From an uncultured Fretibacterium sp. (GTDB lineage Bacteria > Synergistota > Synergistia > Synergistales > Aminobacteriaceae): a stretch of DNA of 64,000 nucleotides. The notes under the pieces are model-generated. The model saw nothing but the letters and a program-made list of their open reading frames with translations, did not search any database and was not told the DNA's origin. This document shows positions 1-9,225 of the stretch, in pieces; the first letter of the stretch is position 1; each line of letters begins with the position of its first letter. The DNA lies in assembly GCF_963548695.1 (NCBI RefSeq), contig NZ_CAUUWA010000001.1, forward strand, positions 1-64,000, read 5' to 3'. The position numbers and the translations under genes are program-made.

Positions 1-585
1 CGCAACCGTATGGATGAAACTCACCTCATCCGCACGGATGGGTTCTATCGCGGCACGGACCGAGTGCTGAGCGAAAAGATCCGCGACGATCCTCAGGGTC
101 TCAACGCTCCGGTCAAATTCGTTGGCGTCATAGGCAACAGGACGGCCCACTGCGCCAGGGACGACGAGAAGATAGTGTCCTCCGACGGCTGCCGTAAAAG
201 GTATGGTGCGGCGAAGGTAATCAACGGCGGCCTGGCGTTGGTGCGGCACATTCGATGAGAGATCGTTATGTACTGAAAACATGCCGCATACGCCGGAGAC
301 CTTCATGTCATATTTTCGCAGAACAGCCATGGTATCCTCTGCTCTGTATCCCAAATCCGGGCCGTAGTGGTTGCCGTGCAGTTCAATGTACTTTAAGCCG
401 ACGCCCGAGAGCCTAGCGCAGGAATCCTCCAGGGACTCCATTCCAAACCCCCAGTTGCTCCAGGACAGTTTTAAAGGCTCCCTCAGTTTCCCAGGGTCCT
501 TATCCCGCAGCTCATTAAATTTTTTTAGAATCAAAGCATTTTTTTCCTCAAAATTTTGCTTTTTGCAGACACACGACATGGGCAT
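1..585 (-). CDS. Sugar phosphate isomerase/epimerase-like TIM-barrel protein, 3' end cut by window edge
   Basis: The reverse strand is open without a stop from the ATG at 585 to base 1 (195 codons), so the C-terminus lies outside the window. The translation contains LSWSNWGFGMESLEDS, GLKYIELHGNHYGPDLGY and a later AAIEPIR segment. This is the pattern of the xylose-isomerase-like AP endonuclease 2 (IolE/sugar epimerase) family, in which a glutamate near the end of a barrel strand binds the metal. A purine-rich GGGAGG lies just upstream. ATG 585 and ATG 579 are both possible starts, and 579 has the more usual spacing. The substrate cannot be told. Codon use is more A/T-rich than the neighbouring recN. 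Confidence 0.75.
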   Translation of the reverse strand, partial: MPMSCVCKKQNFEEKNALILKKFNELRDKDPGKLREPLKLSWSNWGFGMESLEDSCARLSGVGLKYIELHGNHYGPDLGYRAEDTMAVLRKYDMKVSGVCGMFSVHNDLSSNVPHQRQAAVDYLRRTIPFTAAVGGHYLLVVPGAVGRPVAYDANEFDRSVETLRIVADLFAQHSVRAAIEPIRADEVSFIHTVA

Positions 586-612
586 ATCGCCTCCCAGAAT
601 AAGCTAACCAAA

Positions 613-642
613 ATTTAAGGTGACTGGAACAAACAAAAACAA
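613..642 (-). promoter_or_regulatory. Possible sigma-70-type promoter for the sugar isomerase gene
   Basis: On the reverse strand TTGTTT (642-637) and TTAAAT (618-613) are separated by 18 bases in an A/T-rich gap upstream of the isomerase start. The match is only partial, so this is a weak prediction. Confidence 0.3.
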
Positions 643-704
643 GAGGATATGAGGTCCTGGCCAGAAGCTACAAACATAAATACAAACATAAAATGGAAGG
701 AGCC

Positions 705-2378
705 TTACATCCGCGAGCCTACTGGACCACCCCCGCCGGCCTCCCCCAGCAGGCGCCTCGCGTGCTCCTGAGCCTCCGCCAGGTCCGGGGAGCCGGAGAG
801 CATTCGAGCGATCTCGTGCACGCGCTCCTCGCCCTCGACGGCCCGTACCAGGGACTCGCCACCCTCGCGGTGGACGAGGATGTGGCTGTCGCCCAGGGCT
901 GCAATAGAGGCCTCGTGGGTGACCAGGATGACCTGGGTACGCCGCGAGAGCTCCTTGAGCTTCCGACCCGAGAGCACCGCGGCGCGCCCGCCCAGTCCGG
1001 CCTCCACCTCGTCGAAGACGAGCGTCGGGGGCAGCCACGGGTCGGGCAGCGACAGCTGGAGCGCCAGGAGCAGCCGGCTGAGCTCCCCGCCGGAGGCGAT
1101 CTTCTCGACGCGCCCCGAGCGCTTCCCCGCGCTGAGGAGGAACTCGGCCTCGTCGGCCCCGCTGCGGCGCAGCTTGTCCAATGCCTTGAAGCGGACGGAG
1201 AACACGGTCCCCTCCATCCCCAGGCCGGCAAGGAGGCCGTTGACCTTGCGCTCCAGTTCGGCCGAGGCGCTTCTTCGCCCCTCCCTCAGAGTCAGGGCCA
1301 GGGTGCTGGCCCTTTTCTTGAGCTCTCTGGACCGCTGTGTGGTCTCCTCGAGCTGCGCGTAGCTGGCCTCCAGCCATTCGAGGCTCTCCGAGGCGTTCCG
1401 GCACCAGGCCAGCAGCTCCTCCTCGGTCCGGGTCCCGGACAGGCGCTTGAGCCGGCGGACGGCCCCAAGCCGGGCCTCCAGCTCCTCCCTCTCCTGCGCC
1501 TCGTTCGAGCGCGAGTCCAGAACGTCGCGGACGGACTCGGCGACATCCACGAATGCCTGCGCGCCCTCCGCCAAGGCGCGTCGCCCCTCGTCGCGTTCGA
1601 GCTCCGGCAGGAACTCCAGCAGGGACTCCATGAGGTTCCGCAGTTCGTCCAGGAGGCCCTGTTCGGAGAGCCCCCCGGTGAGGCGGTCCAGGTTCTGCCT
1701 CGCCCGCTCCTGGAGGGACAGGCGACGGCCGAGCGCGCTCAGCCGCTCCTCGAGGGCCCCTTCGAGCCCGGGCTCCGGCCGCACCCTTCGGACCAGCGCC
1801 AGGACCTCGTTGGCGTTGGCATAGCGGCGCTCGATCTCGGTCCGCCGCTCGTTCATCGTTCTCAGGTCCCGGTCGCAGGCGCGCGCCCGGTCGAATACGG
1901 TGCGAAGCTCCTCGGCCGCCGCGCGGGTCCCGGAATCGGTGCAGGCGTCCACCATGGAGAGCTGCCGTCCGACGTCCAGAAGCTCCATCTGCGCGAACTG
2001 ACTTTGAATGTGGAGCAGAAGGCCTACGGCCTGAGCGCAGGTCCCCAGAGGGACCGAGAGACCCTGGAGGGCGCAGCGTGAACGGTCCCCGCGCGACAGG
2101 ACGCGCCGCACGAAGAGGGCCCCATCCTCCGGCTGGAGGGAATCGTCCAGGTCGGGGAAGCGGGCGTCGGTCCGGAACGCCGCCTCGACACCGGCCTCAT
2201 CCTCCCCCCCACGGATCAGTGAGGACTGGACGCGGGAGCCGGAGGCGAGCTCCAGGGCGCGGACGATGCTGCTCTTGCCCGCCCCGCTCTCACCGGTGAT
2301 GACGGTCAGCCCCCGGCCCAGGGAGAGGACGGTGTGGCCGATGCCCCCGATGTTCCAGAGGGTGAGGCGCTCCAGCAC
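705..2378 (-). CDS. recN: DNA repair ATPase RecN
   Basis: 557-residue SMC-like ATPase acting in recombinational double-strand break repair, the usual length for the family. The N-terminus is LERLTLWNIGGIGH, followed by Walker A GESGAGKSS. A long charged coiled-coil middle follows, then the C-terminal ABC signature (ASGGELSRLLLALQL) and Walker B (LVFDEVEAGLGG) with VTHEA. I choose the GTG at 2378 because RecN homology begins there and it lies 8 bases after the nadK stop; a longer upstream reading would overlap nadK by about 100 bases. nadK-recN is a common bacterial gene pair and they look co-transcribed. Confidence 0.93.
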   Translation of the reverse strand: MLERLTLWNIGGIGHTVLSLGRGLTVITGESGAGKSSIVRALELASGSRVQSSLIRGGEDEAGVEAAFRTDARFPDLDDSLQPEDGALFVRRVLSRGDRSRCALQGLSVPLGTCAQAVGLLLHIQSQFAQMELLDVGRQLSMVDACTDSGTRAAAEELRTVFDRARACDRDLRTMNERRTEIERRYANANEVLALVRRVRPEPGLEGALEERLSALGRRLSLQERARQNLDRLTGGLSEQGLLDELRNLMESLLEFLPELERDEGRRALAEGAQAFVDVAESVRDVLDSRSNEAQEREELEARLGAVRRLKRLSGTRTEEELLAWCRNASESLEWLEASYAQLEETTQRSRELKKRASTLALTLREGRRSASAELERKVNGLLAGLGMEGTVFSVRFKALDKLRRSGADEAEFLLSAGKRSGRVEKIASGGELSRLLLALQLSLPDPWLPPTLVFDEVEAGLGGRAAVLSGRKLKELSRRTQVILVTHEASIAALGDSHILVHREGGESLVRAVEGEERVHEIARMLSGSPDLAEAQEHARRLLGEAGGGGPVGSRM

Positions 2379-2386
2379 AGTGGACC

Positions 2387-3262
2387 CTATTCCCTTTCGG
2401 GCCCCGGCCGGCTCTGTCCCCAGCCCAGCTTCTCCTGGACCAGGTCGAGGAAGGTGCGTTCGGGCATGGTTATGGTGCGGACGCACTTGTCCCGCGCAAG
2501 CTCGACGTCCACCCGGTCCCCGGGGAGGACCTCATAGCCGAGCTGGCCGTCCTGGGTCAGGGTGATGTCCCGGGAGCCCTCTCGAGGGATGAGCGAGATG
2601 CGGTCCGTCGCCGCCGCCATTAGGGGGCGGGAGTAGAGAGTGTGGGCGCAGAGCGGGGCCAGCAGCATGCTGTCGAGGTGGGGCGGGATGATGGGGCCGC
2701 CCGCGGAGAGCGCGTAGGCGGTCGAGCCCGTGGGGGAGGATACGATGATCCCGTCGGCGGGAAGGATGCCGAAGAAGCGGTCGTCGAAGCGCACCTCGAT
2801 GTGGAGCAGGCGCGCAATGGCGTTCTTGCTCAGGACGATGTCGTTGAGCGCGTAAAGCGTGTGGAGCGGGGCCCCATCCCGATAGAGGACACAGTGCAGA
2901 AGACGCCGCTCCAGGATGTTATAGCGGTCGTTCAGGATGTTCTCCAGGTCCTCCTCCACGTTGTTGGGCTTTCCCGAGGAGAGGAAGCCCAGATGCCCCA
3001 GGTTGATGCCGTAGAGGAGCGTCCCCGCGTCCAGGACGTAGCGCGCGGCGCGCAGGAACGTCCCGTCCCCGCCGACCACGATGGCGACCTCGACCGTCCC
3101 GAGCCACTCCTCGTCGGAGAGCCCGGCCGCCGTCAGCACGGAGGCCTCCGGATGCGGCAGAAGGAAGGGCAGCCCCCTGTCCCGGCCCCACTGCAGCAGA
3201 CGCCTGGCCATCGCGACGGCCCCCGGCTTGTGCGCGTTGACGATCATCCCCAGTTTTTTCAT
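2387..3262 (-). CDS. nadK: NAD kinase
   Basis: 291-residue ATP-NAD kinase that phosphorylates NAD to NADP in the cytosol. The diagnostic GGDGTFLRAAR motif is near residues 62-72, followed by GINLGHLGFLS and the substrate-binding SSPTGSTAYALSAGGPI stretch. The start is placed at the ATG of MKKLGMIVN, preceded by an AGGGA ribosome-binding sequence. An upstream in-frame ATG would add 18 residues lacking family similarity. It is followed at once by recN. Confidence 0.93.
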   Translation of the reverse strand: MKKLGMIVNAHKPGAVAMARRLLQWGRDRGLPFLLPHPEASVLTAAGLSDEEWLGTVEVAIVVGGDGTFLRAARYVLDAGTLLYGINLGHLGFLSSGKPNNVEEDLENILNDRYNILERRLLHCVLYRDGAPLHTLYALNDIVLSKNAIARLLHIEVRFDDRFFGILPADGIIVSSPTGSTAYALSAGGPIIPPHLDSMLLAPLCAHTLYSRPLMAAATDRISLIPREGSRDITLTQDGQLGYEVLPGDRVDVELARDKCVRTITMPERTFLDLVQEKLGWGQSRPGPERE

Positions 3263-3340
3263 TCCCTGCCATTTCCCTCCGCCCGAAAACTGTCCCGCCT
3301 TGCGTGTTTTCCTCATTATATCAGGAGCGAAGGGGATTTT

Positions 3341-3862
3341 TTATGGCTGGAACTCCCGGTACATCAGGCTGGGCTGGATCCCCGTGTTGTTCTGGTACTT
3401 GCCGCTGCGGTAGGGATCGTAGTCGCCCGCGATGGTGTGGTAGTAGATCTGGCAGATCCCGACCCCCGGATAGATGCGGATGGGGTGGATGCAGAAGATC
3501 TCGAGCGTCCAGTAGCCCGCGAAGCCGACGTCTCCAAACCCCGCCGTCACGTGGATGCAGAGCCCGAGCCTTCCGGTGGACGAGCGCCCCTCGAGCATGG
3601 GGACGTAGGCATCCGTCCGGGTGTACTCGACGGTGCGGCCCAGATAGAGCCTGCCCGGCTCCAGGAGGAGCCCGTCCTCGGGGATGGCGAGCGTCTCGGT
3701 CTCGTTGGAGGTCTTCATGTCGAGGACCTCGTTCCGGTAGATCATCAGCTCGTCGTGCAGGGTCAGGTTGTAGCTGTTGGGGTTGAGCCTCCTCTCGTCA
3801 AAGGGGTCGATGACGATCTCCTTCCCCATGTGCCTCAGGATCTCCCGGCCGGAGAGGATCAT
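3341..3862 (-). CDS. dcd: dCTP deaminase (dUTPase-fold)
   Basis: 173-residue trimeric nucleotide deaminase supplying dUTP or dUMP for thymidylate synthesis. The motifs EGRSSTGRLGL and HVTAGFGDVGFAGYWTLEI match the catalytic core of Dcd, and the C-terminal QNNTGIQPSLMYREF is the nucleotide-closing tail. The start is ATG 3862 with GGAGG upstream; an ATG five codons earlier is less likely. Sequence alone does not separate the dUTP-forming enzyme from the bifunctional dUMP-forming (Dcd-Dut) type. It sits 78 bases upstream of nadK in the same direction. Confidence 0.92.
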   Translation of the reverse strand: MILSGREILRHMGKEIVIDPFDERRLNPNSYNLTLHDELMIYRNEVLDMKTSNETETLAIPEDGLLLEPGRLYLGRTVEYTRTDAYVPMLEGRSSTGRLGLCIHVTAGFGDVGFAGYWTLEIFCIHPIRIYPGVGICQIYYHTIAGDYDPYRSGKYQNNTGIQPSLMYREFQP

Positions 3863-4050
3863 GACGCCGCCCTCCACCCGTCCCGCCGGGCGGGGAAAAC
3901 GTTTCCCATTCCGTTTTTCATGAATTTCATGAAGGCAGACTCCTCGTCTTTCCCGATTTTTTTCTTCCCGATTTTTCCGTTCGGCCTCTCGTCCTTTGCC
4001 GCTTCCAGGTCTTTTTATTATAGAATATAACGATATGAAGGTTCAAATTT

Positions 4051-5148
4051 ATGGAAGAGAATGGAAGAGAGCGGACGGAATTGAAGGAAAAACAAAGGTT
4101 GACGACGGAGGAGATCCGCAGGCTCCCCAAGGACGCGACGTTTTCTCTGCTGGGGGTCGCCTCGCGCCTCGTGCGCAAGAAGGATAAAAACGACAATCCC
4201 TTCTGGGACATCTCGGTGATGGACGGGACGGGACAGATAGACGGCAAGATCTGGAGCAGCTCCGAGTGGTGGAACCTCGAGGGGGATTCCAGGATACGCC
4301 TCGACCCCCTCGCCGACGACGCGGCCCTCGGCCTGGAGGGGTGCACCGTCGGGCTGATGGGCAAGGTGGTGGAGTTCCGGGACCAGAATCAGTACAACTT
4401 CAACGTGGTGTATCGCGTGGATCAGGAAAAGTATCCGCCGCACGGCTTCGTGCGCCGTTCGCCCTTCTCCGACGAGGCGATGGAGGCCGAGTTCCGCGAG
4501 CGGATCGAAGCCTGCGGGGAGCCCATCAGGGGCTTCCTGACGAGGATCTTCTTCGAGCGGGGCCTGTGGAGGGAATACAGGGCCTGGCCCGCCGCCGTGT
4601 CGGTCCACCACGCCTATGTGGGGGGGCTGCTGGAGCACTCGCTGTCCGTGGCGCGGGCGGCCCTCGCCCTCGTTCGGAGCTACGCCGCCTCCGGCGTCCC
4701 GGCCGACGCGGACATCGTCGCCGCGGGGGCGCTTCTGCACGATTTGGGCAAGCTCGAGTCCTACCGCCTGTCCCCGACGCCCCAGGTGACGCTTCCCGGA
4801 AACGTCGTGGACCATATCGTCCTGGGGTACCACCGGTTCATGTCGCTGGCCGAGAAGGATGGGTTCGACAGGGAGCGGGCCCTGGCGATCGGGCACATCC
4901 TGGTGAGCCATCACGGCAGCCGGGAGTTCGGCTCGCCGGTGCTCCCCGCCACGTCCGAGGCGATGATCGTCTCGGCCGCGGACGAGCTGGACTTCAAGCT
5001 CTACTGCTGGCGGGAACAGGTGGCCCAGATGGATGCGGGGAGGGATGTGACCGACTTCGTCCCCGTGCTGCAGCGTCGGCTGTGGCGCGGCTCCGCCGCG
5101 TCGTCGGCCTCTTTGGCCGGTCCGGGCGGGAAAGAAGCTCGGCGATGA
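4051..5148 (+). CDS. YhaM-like 3'-5' exoribonuclease (OB fold + HD domain)
   Basis: 365 residues. An N-terminal OB-fold (about residues 20-125, with the WDISVMDGTGQIDGKIW strand pattern) is followed by an HD-type metal phosphohydrolase domain. The latter shows SVHHAYVGGLLEHSLSVAR, ALLHDLGKLESY and the later histidine cluster LVSHHGS. This order matches the YhaM/CBF1 family of 3'-5' RNA exonucleases. About 190 A/T-rich bases separate it from the divergent dcd gene. The stop codon overlaps the start of the pseudouridine synthase gene (ATGA), so the two are translationally coupled RNA-metabolism genes. The RNase function is inferred from the family. Confidence 0.8.
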   Translation: MEENGRERTELKEKQRLTTEEIRRLPKDATFSLLGVASRLVRKKDKNDNPFWDISVMDGTGQIDGKIWSSSEWWNLEGDSRIRLDPLADDAALGLEGCTVGLMGKVVEFRDQNQYNFNVVYRVDQEKYPPHGFVRRSPFSDEAMEAEFRERIEACGEPIRGFLTRIFFERGLWREYRAWPAAVSVHHAYVGGLLEHSLSVARAALALVRSYAASGVPADADIVAAGALLHDLGKLESYRLSPTPQVTLPGNVVDHIVLGYHRFMSLAEKDGFDRERALAIGHILVSHHGSREFGSPVLPATSEAMIVSAADELDFKLYCWREQVAQMDAGRDVTDFVPVLQRRLWRGSAASSASLAGPGGKEARR

Positions 5149-6074
5149 GTCACAGCCTGATCCTGTCCCGGGACCATGACGGGCGGCGGCTCGACCGCAC
5201 GCTGCGGTCGATATGGCCGGCCATGCCGCTCTCCGCGATCATGCGCGGGCTCCGCATGGGGTCGGTGCGCCTGGACTCCGTTCGGGTGCGGGAGCCGGGG
5301 ACGCGCGTTCGCGCGGGACAGGAGCTCTACGTCTCCTGGGAGGGGCCGGAGGAGCGGACCTTCGAGCGGCGCTGGGGGACCGTCCCGATCCTCTGGCGCG
5401 GGGAGTCGGCGCTGGTGGTGGACAAGCCCGCGAACCTGCTCGTCCAGCCCGACGTCAAGGACGGGGACAGCGTCGTGACCCGGGTCTGGGGCATGGTCGG
5501 GGGGCGGGAGGCCGGCTTCTCGCCCGCCGCGGTCCACCGCCTCGACCGAAACACGACGGGCGCGCTCGCCGTCGCCCTCAGAGGGGACGCCCTGAGGGGA
5601 TTGGAGCGCCTTTTCAAGGAGAGGCGCGTGACGAAGCGCTACCTGGCGATCGTCGTGGGACGGGCCCCCGAGTCGGGGGAGGTCGATGCGCCGCTCCTGA
5701 AGGACGCCGCGGCGAACACCGTCCGGGTGAACCGGGGCGGAAAGAGCGCGCTGACGCGCTTCCGGCGGCTGGCGGGGGACGAAAAACTTTCCCTGGTGTC
5801 CATCGACCTTCTGACGGGGCGCACGCACCAGGCCCGCGTGCACATGGCCCACGCGGGCTTTCCCATCCTGGGGGACCGGAAGTACGGCTACTTCGAGGCC
5901 AACCGGAGATGGGCGGAGCGGGTGCGGCGTCCTCTGCTGCACGCGGCCCTGCTGGGGTTTCCCGAGCTGCCTTCCCTGGCCGAGCTGTCGGGGCGGACCT
6001 TCCATGCGCCCCTGCCGGAGGACATGCGCTCCTTCGCCGCCGAGTGGGGCTGGGACGATCGGGATTTGGATTGA
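5145..6074 (+). CDS. RluC/RluD-type pseudouridine synthase
   Basis: 309 residues. An N-terminal S4-like RNA-binding segment (residues 1-65) precedes a catalytic domain with VVDKPANLLVQPD and the signature HRLDRNTTG, whose aspartate attacks the uridine. GRTHQARVHMAHAGFPILGD near residue 230 is also typical of RluA/C/D enzymes. It isomerises uridine in 23S rRNA or tRNA; the target site cannot be assigned. The start overlaps the upstream stop by four bases. Confidence 0.9.
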   Translation: MSHSLILSRDHDGRRLDRTLRSIWPAMPLSAIMRGLRMGSVRLDSVRVREPGTRVRAGQELYVSWEGPEERTFERRWGTVPILWRGESALVVDKPANLLVQPDVKDGDSVVTRVWGMVGGREAGFSPAAVHRLDRNTTGALAVALRGDALRGLERLFKERRVTKRYLAIVVGRAPESGEVDAPLLKDAAANTVRVNRGGKSALTRFRRLAGDEKLSLVSIDLLTGRTHQARVHMAHAGFPILGDRKYGYFEANRRWAERVRRPLLHAALLGFPELPSLAELSGRTFHAPLPEDMRSFAAEWGWDDRDLD

Positions 6075-6149
6075 GTTCGAGAGGGCGGCCGATGTTGAGT
6101 TGCAGAGCGCGCGGTCGTTAGGTCGGCCGCGGAGCGAGGGGGATTTGAG

Positions 6150-7337
6150 ATGTTTTTGTCCGGCCTGTCCGGTTGGAGGAGGTTTCTTCTGCGTTTTATC
6201 GTCAGCCTGTTTTTCGTCGGGCTGGTCTATTGGGCGGCGGACTATTGGACGATAGGGATCTGGAACAGCCGGGAATCCCTCGTCGTGAGAATTCTCGAGG
6301 CCGGGCCCGAGGCGCCCCGGGAGAAGGTTCCGGACGACCGAAGCGTGGACGGGAGCGGTGACGAGACCTTCCCCGCCCTCGAGCGGCGGCTGGAGGTCCT
6401 CGTGCTGACGGGGGACCAGAAGGGGCGTACCTTCGGCGTCGTCGTGACCCGCCTTGCCGGGAGCGGCGTCGATCCGATTCCGGATCATCGCTATCTGCTG
6501 GTGGAGGACACCTTCGAGGACGGCAGCAGGCAGTACTCCATAGCGGATGCCTACCGCATCCCCTCGGTCGCCGCCTTCGTCGCGCTGGTCTCGTCCCTGC
6601 TGCTGACCTTTGCCGGATGGGCGGGGTTCCGGGCTCTGCTGGGCCTGGGGCTCTCCATCGTCTGCCTGCTCTGGGGGGTGATCCCCCTGATGTCGGCGGG
6701 CTGGCCCCCGATTCCCCTGGCGTTCGCCGCCGTGCTCGTAATCTCGGTCCTGACGATCGTCTGCGTCGTCAAACGGTCCCGCTGCCGCACGGTCGCCCTC
6801 CTCGGCAGCCTGGGCGGCGTCGGCTGCGGGTTCCTTATGGGATGGGCGATGGTCCTCTGCTGGCAGCTCAACGGGCTGGCGGGGGAAGGGGCCGCCCTGC
6901 TGGCCTCGACCCTACCCGACATCGATGTCCGCGGGCTGCTGCTCGCCTCGATCCTGATCGGGGCCATCGGCGCGGTCCTCGACGTCGGCATCTCCATAAC
7001 GGCCTCGATGGCGGAGCTCGTGGACTACGACCCGGATATCCCCCTGCGGCGCCTCCTGGCGGCGGGCCTGAACGTCGGGAGCGAGGTGCTGGGGAGCATG
7101 ATCAACACCCTGATCCTGGCCTATCTGGGGGCGGCGCTGCCCATGACGATCCTGATCAGCAGCGCGGGGGCCGACGTCGTCGGCCTCCTCAACGATCCGT
7201 ATATCGCCCAGGAGATCGTGCAGAGCCTCGCCGGGACGGCCGGGCTCCTGCTCACGATCCCCGCGACGGCCCTGTTCTTCATCCTCCAGGAGGGGTGGAC
7301 GCGCCGCCGCCTCCAGGGCGGCGGGGGGGCCGTTTAG
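6150..7337 (+). CDS. YibE/YibF-like multipass membrane protein
   Basis: 395 residues. One N-terminal membrane helix is followed by an extracytoplasmic domain of about 100 residues, then at least six hydrophobic helices. The segment LLASILIGAIGAVLDVGISITASMAEL and the closing helix with IPATALFFILQ are typical of the YibE/F family. No enzyme activity is known to me for this family; transport or membrane organisation is only a guess. The ATG is preceded by GGGGGATTTGAG. It ends three bases before the exopolyphosphatase gene, suggesting one transcript. Confidence 0.85.
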   Translation: MFLSGLSGWRRFLLRFIVSLFFVGLVYWAADYWTIGIWNSRESLVVRILEAGPEAPREKVPDDRSVDGSGDETFPALERRLEVLVLTGDQKGRTFGVVVTRLAGSGVDPIPDHRYLLVEDTFEDGSRQYSIADAYRIPSVAAFVALVSSLLLTFAGWAGFRALLGLGLSIVCLLWGVIPLMSAGWPPIPLAFAAVLVISVLTIVCVVKRSRCRTVALLGSLGGVGCGFLMGWAMVLCWQLNGLAGEGAALLASTLPDIDVRGLLLASILIGAIGAVLDVGISITASMAELVDYDPDIPLRRLLAAGLNVGSEVLGSMINTLILAYLGAALPMTILISSAGADVVGLLNDPYIAQEIVQSLAGTAGLLLTIPATALFFILQEGWTRRRLQGGGGAV

Positions 7338-7340
7338 GTT

Positions 7341-8285
7341 ATGGGGGCCGGGCTCCGTTCCGTCGTCGACATCGGGAGCAACTCCATCAAGCTGCGCGTC
7401 GCGCGCTGCCTTGCGGGGCGGATCGAGGTGCTGCTGGACACGACCGAGGTCGTCCGCCTGGGCAGGCGGACCGCGGACGGACGGCTGAGGAGGGAGGCGA
7501 TCCGAAACGGAGCCCGTGTGGTGGAGGAGATGGTCCGCCGTTCGCGCGAGATGGGGGCGGAGCCGTGCCTGGTCGGGACGATGGCCCTTCGCGTTGCGGG
7601 GAACGCGCAGGACTTCCTGAGGGAGATCCTCGGTCGCACGGGGCTCGAGGTCCGGATCCTCTCGGGGGAGGAGGAGGCCCGCCTCGCCTGGAGGGGCGCG
7701 CTGGACGGCTCCGGCGGCGGCGGGCCCTTTGCGGTGTTCGACACGGGTGGAGGAAGCACGGAGTTCGTATTCGGGGCCTCGCCGGGGGGCGCGACACGGT
7801 CGGAGAGCGTCGCCGTGGGCGCGGTGAGCCTCACCGAGCGTTTCTTTGCGGCGGATCCCCCGGCCCCGGAATCCCTGGACCTGGCCCTGCGGTATGTCCG
7901 GGATCTGCTCCTTTGCAGTAAAATAGAGTGGGCGGACCTCTCGAGGCCCCCGTCGGTCATCGGGCTTGGGGGCGGGGTGGTGGCCATGGCCTCGGTCAAG
8001 CTGGGGCTCCCCGGCTTCGCGCCCCTCAGGCTCAATGGCATGGAGCTGACCCGCGGGGACGTCGAGGGGCAGATGCGCCGCTACGCCGCCGCAACGCTCG
8101 AGGCACGGCGCCGCATACGCGGTCTGCCCGCGAGCCGGGCCGACCTGGTTCTGGCCAGCTCGTGTATCGTCCTGTGCGCGCTGGAGGCGTTGGGCGCCGG
8201 ATCCTTTACCGTGAGCATCAATGGGCTCCGGCACGGGCTTTTGGTGCAGTTGTTCGAGTCCGATGGACTTCTCCATTCCGACTGA
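7341..8285 (+). CDS. Ppx/GppA-family phosphatase
   Basis: 314 residues with both actin-like phosphate-binding motifs: DIGSNSIKLRV near residue 11 and DTGGGSTEFVFG near residue 135. A third conserved GLGGGVVAM motif lies near residue 210. It likely hydrolyses polyphosphate or (p)ppGpp 5' phosphate, as these enzymes do. The length matches short Ppx/GppA forms without the C-terminal HD domain. It begins three bases after the YibE/F stop. Confidence 0.85.
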   Translation: MGAGLRSVVDIGSNSIKLRVARCLAGRIEVLLDTTEVVRLGRRTADGRLRREAIRNGARVVEEMVRRSREMGAEPCLVGTMALRVAGNAQDFLREILGRTGLEVRILSGEEEARLAWRGALDGSGGGGPFAVFDTGGGSTEFVFGASPGGATRSESVAVGAVSLTERFFAADPPAPESLDLALRYVRDLLLCSKIEWADLSRPPSVIGLGGGVVAMASVKLGLPGFAPLRLNGMELTRGDVEGQMRRYAAATLEARRRIRGLPASRADLVLASSCIVLCALEALGAGSFTVSINGLRHGLLVQLFESDGLLHSD

Positions 8286-8399
8286 CTCCTCCGACTGACT
8301 CCTCCACGCCGACGAACCTCTCTGCCCGTACGCGGCGGCGTCACCGTCGGAGGTGGGAGGCGGCGGGGAGAACGATTGTGAGAGAAAGGCGGCGAAGTG

Positions 8400-9077
8400 A
8401 TGCGAAAATTCCTGGGTGCGGTTCTGGTCCTCGCGACTTTCATGCTGGGGGCGTCCCCTGCGGCGGCGGCGTCCCCGGAGTCGTTGATTAGGGATTCCGT
8501 CGATGTCCTGAGGGCGATGCTTGGTCAGGACGACGCGCGGGACATGGCGGATGTCGTCGAGGGGGCCCATGCCATCGCCTTCGTTCCCTCGATGGTCAAG
8601 GCGGGGCTCATCCTTGGCGGGGAGTACGGCGAGGGGCTGATCCTGCGCAAGGAGAACGGAAAATGGTACGGCCCGAGCTTTTATAACCTTGGGGGCGGCT
8701 CCCTGGGGTTCCAGATCGGGGCCCAGAAGATCTCCCTGATCCTCGTCGTGACGAACGAGAAAGGGGTCGAGGCCTTCCTGAGCAGCAAGACCAAGCTCGG
8801 TGGAGACGTGTCGGTGGCCGCCGGGCCCGTGGGGCGGCGCGCCGAGGCCGCGACGGATGCTCAGATGAAGGCGTCCATCTACAGCTATTCCATGACAAAG
8901 GGGCTTTTTGCCGGGCTATCCCTGGAGGGATCGGTCATCAGCATCAGCGTCAAGCGCAACGAGGAGTACTGGAAGAGGAAGATCAGCGCGGCCGATGCGC
9001 TCCGGAAACCGGCGAACGACAAGCGCATCCGGCCCCTCGTCGAGGAGTTGGGACGCCTGGCCAAAAAGGCGAGATAA
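8400..9077 (+). CDS. SYLF (YSC84-like) lipid-binding secreted protein
   Basis: About 225 residues with a clear signal peptide: basic start, hydrophobic core VLVLATFMLGASP, AAAA cleavage region. The mature part has the SYLF pattern: ARDMADVVEGAHAIAFVPSMVKAGLILGGEYGEGL, then FYNLGGGSLGFQIGAQ, LILVVTNEKGVEAFL and a Gly/Ala-rich GGDVSVAAGPVG. SYLF proteins bind phosphoinositide or other lipids; in bacteria they sit in the periplasm or outer membrane, with poorly known roles. A GTG at 8397 directly before the ATG is an alternative start. Confidence 0.85.
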   Translation: MRKFLGAVLVLATFMLGASPAAAASPESLIRDSVDVLRAMLGQDDARDMADVVEGAHAIAFVPSMVKAGLILGGEYGEGLILRKENGKWYGPSFYNLGGGSLGFQIGAQKISLILVVTNEKGVEAFLSSKTKLGGDVSVAAGPVGRRAEAATDAQMKASIYSYSMTKGLFAGLSLEGSVISISVKRNEEYWKRKISAADALRKPANDKRIRPLVEELGRLAKKAR

Positions 9078-9225
9078 CGTTCTCCCACAGCCCCTCAGCG
9101 CAGGCCCGGCGAGGGCGCGTGTTGGGGTTGCGTAGGCGATCCTGTAGCCCTTGGGGTCGGGGCGGCAGGATGAATTTTTTGGGGGAGGGGACGATTTGCA
9201 ACGTGACCGGCAAGGGGGAAAAAAT

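Noticed and set aside
693..2081. Long open frame on the plus strand opposite recN (462 codons)
   Set aside because: It is the antisense shadow of recN: Leu/Gly/Arg/Gln-rich, no family motif, no ribosome site, and codon positions fit a reverse-complement frame of a GC-rich gene.
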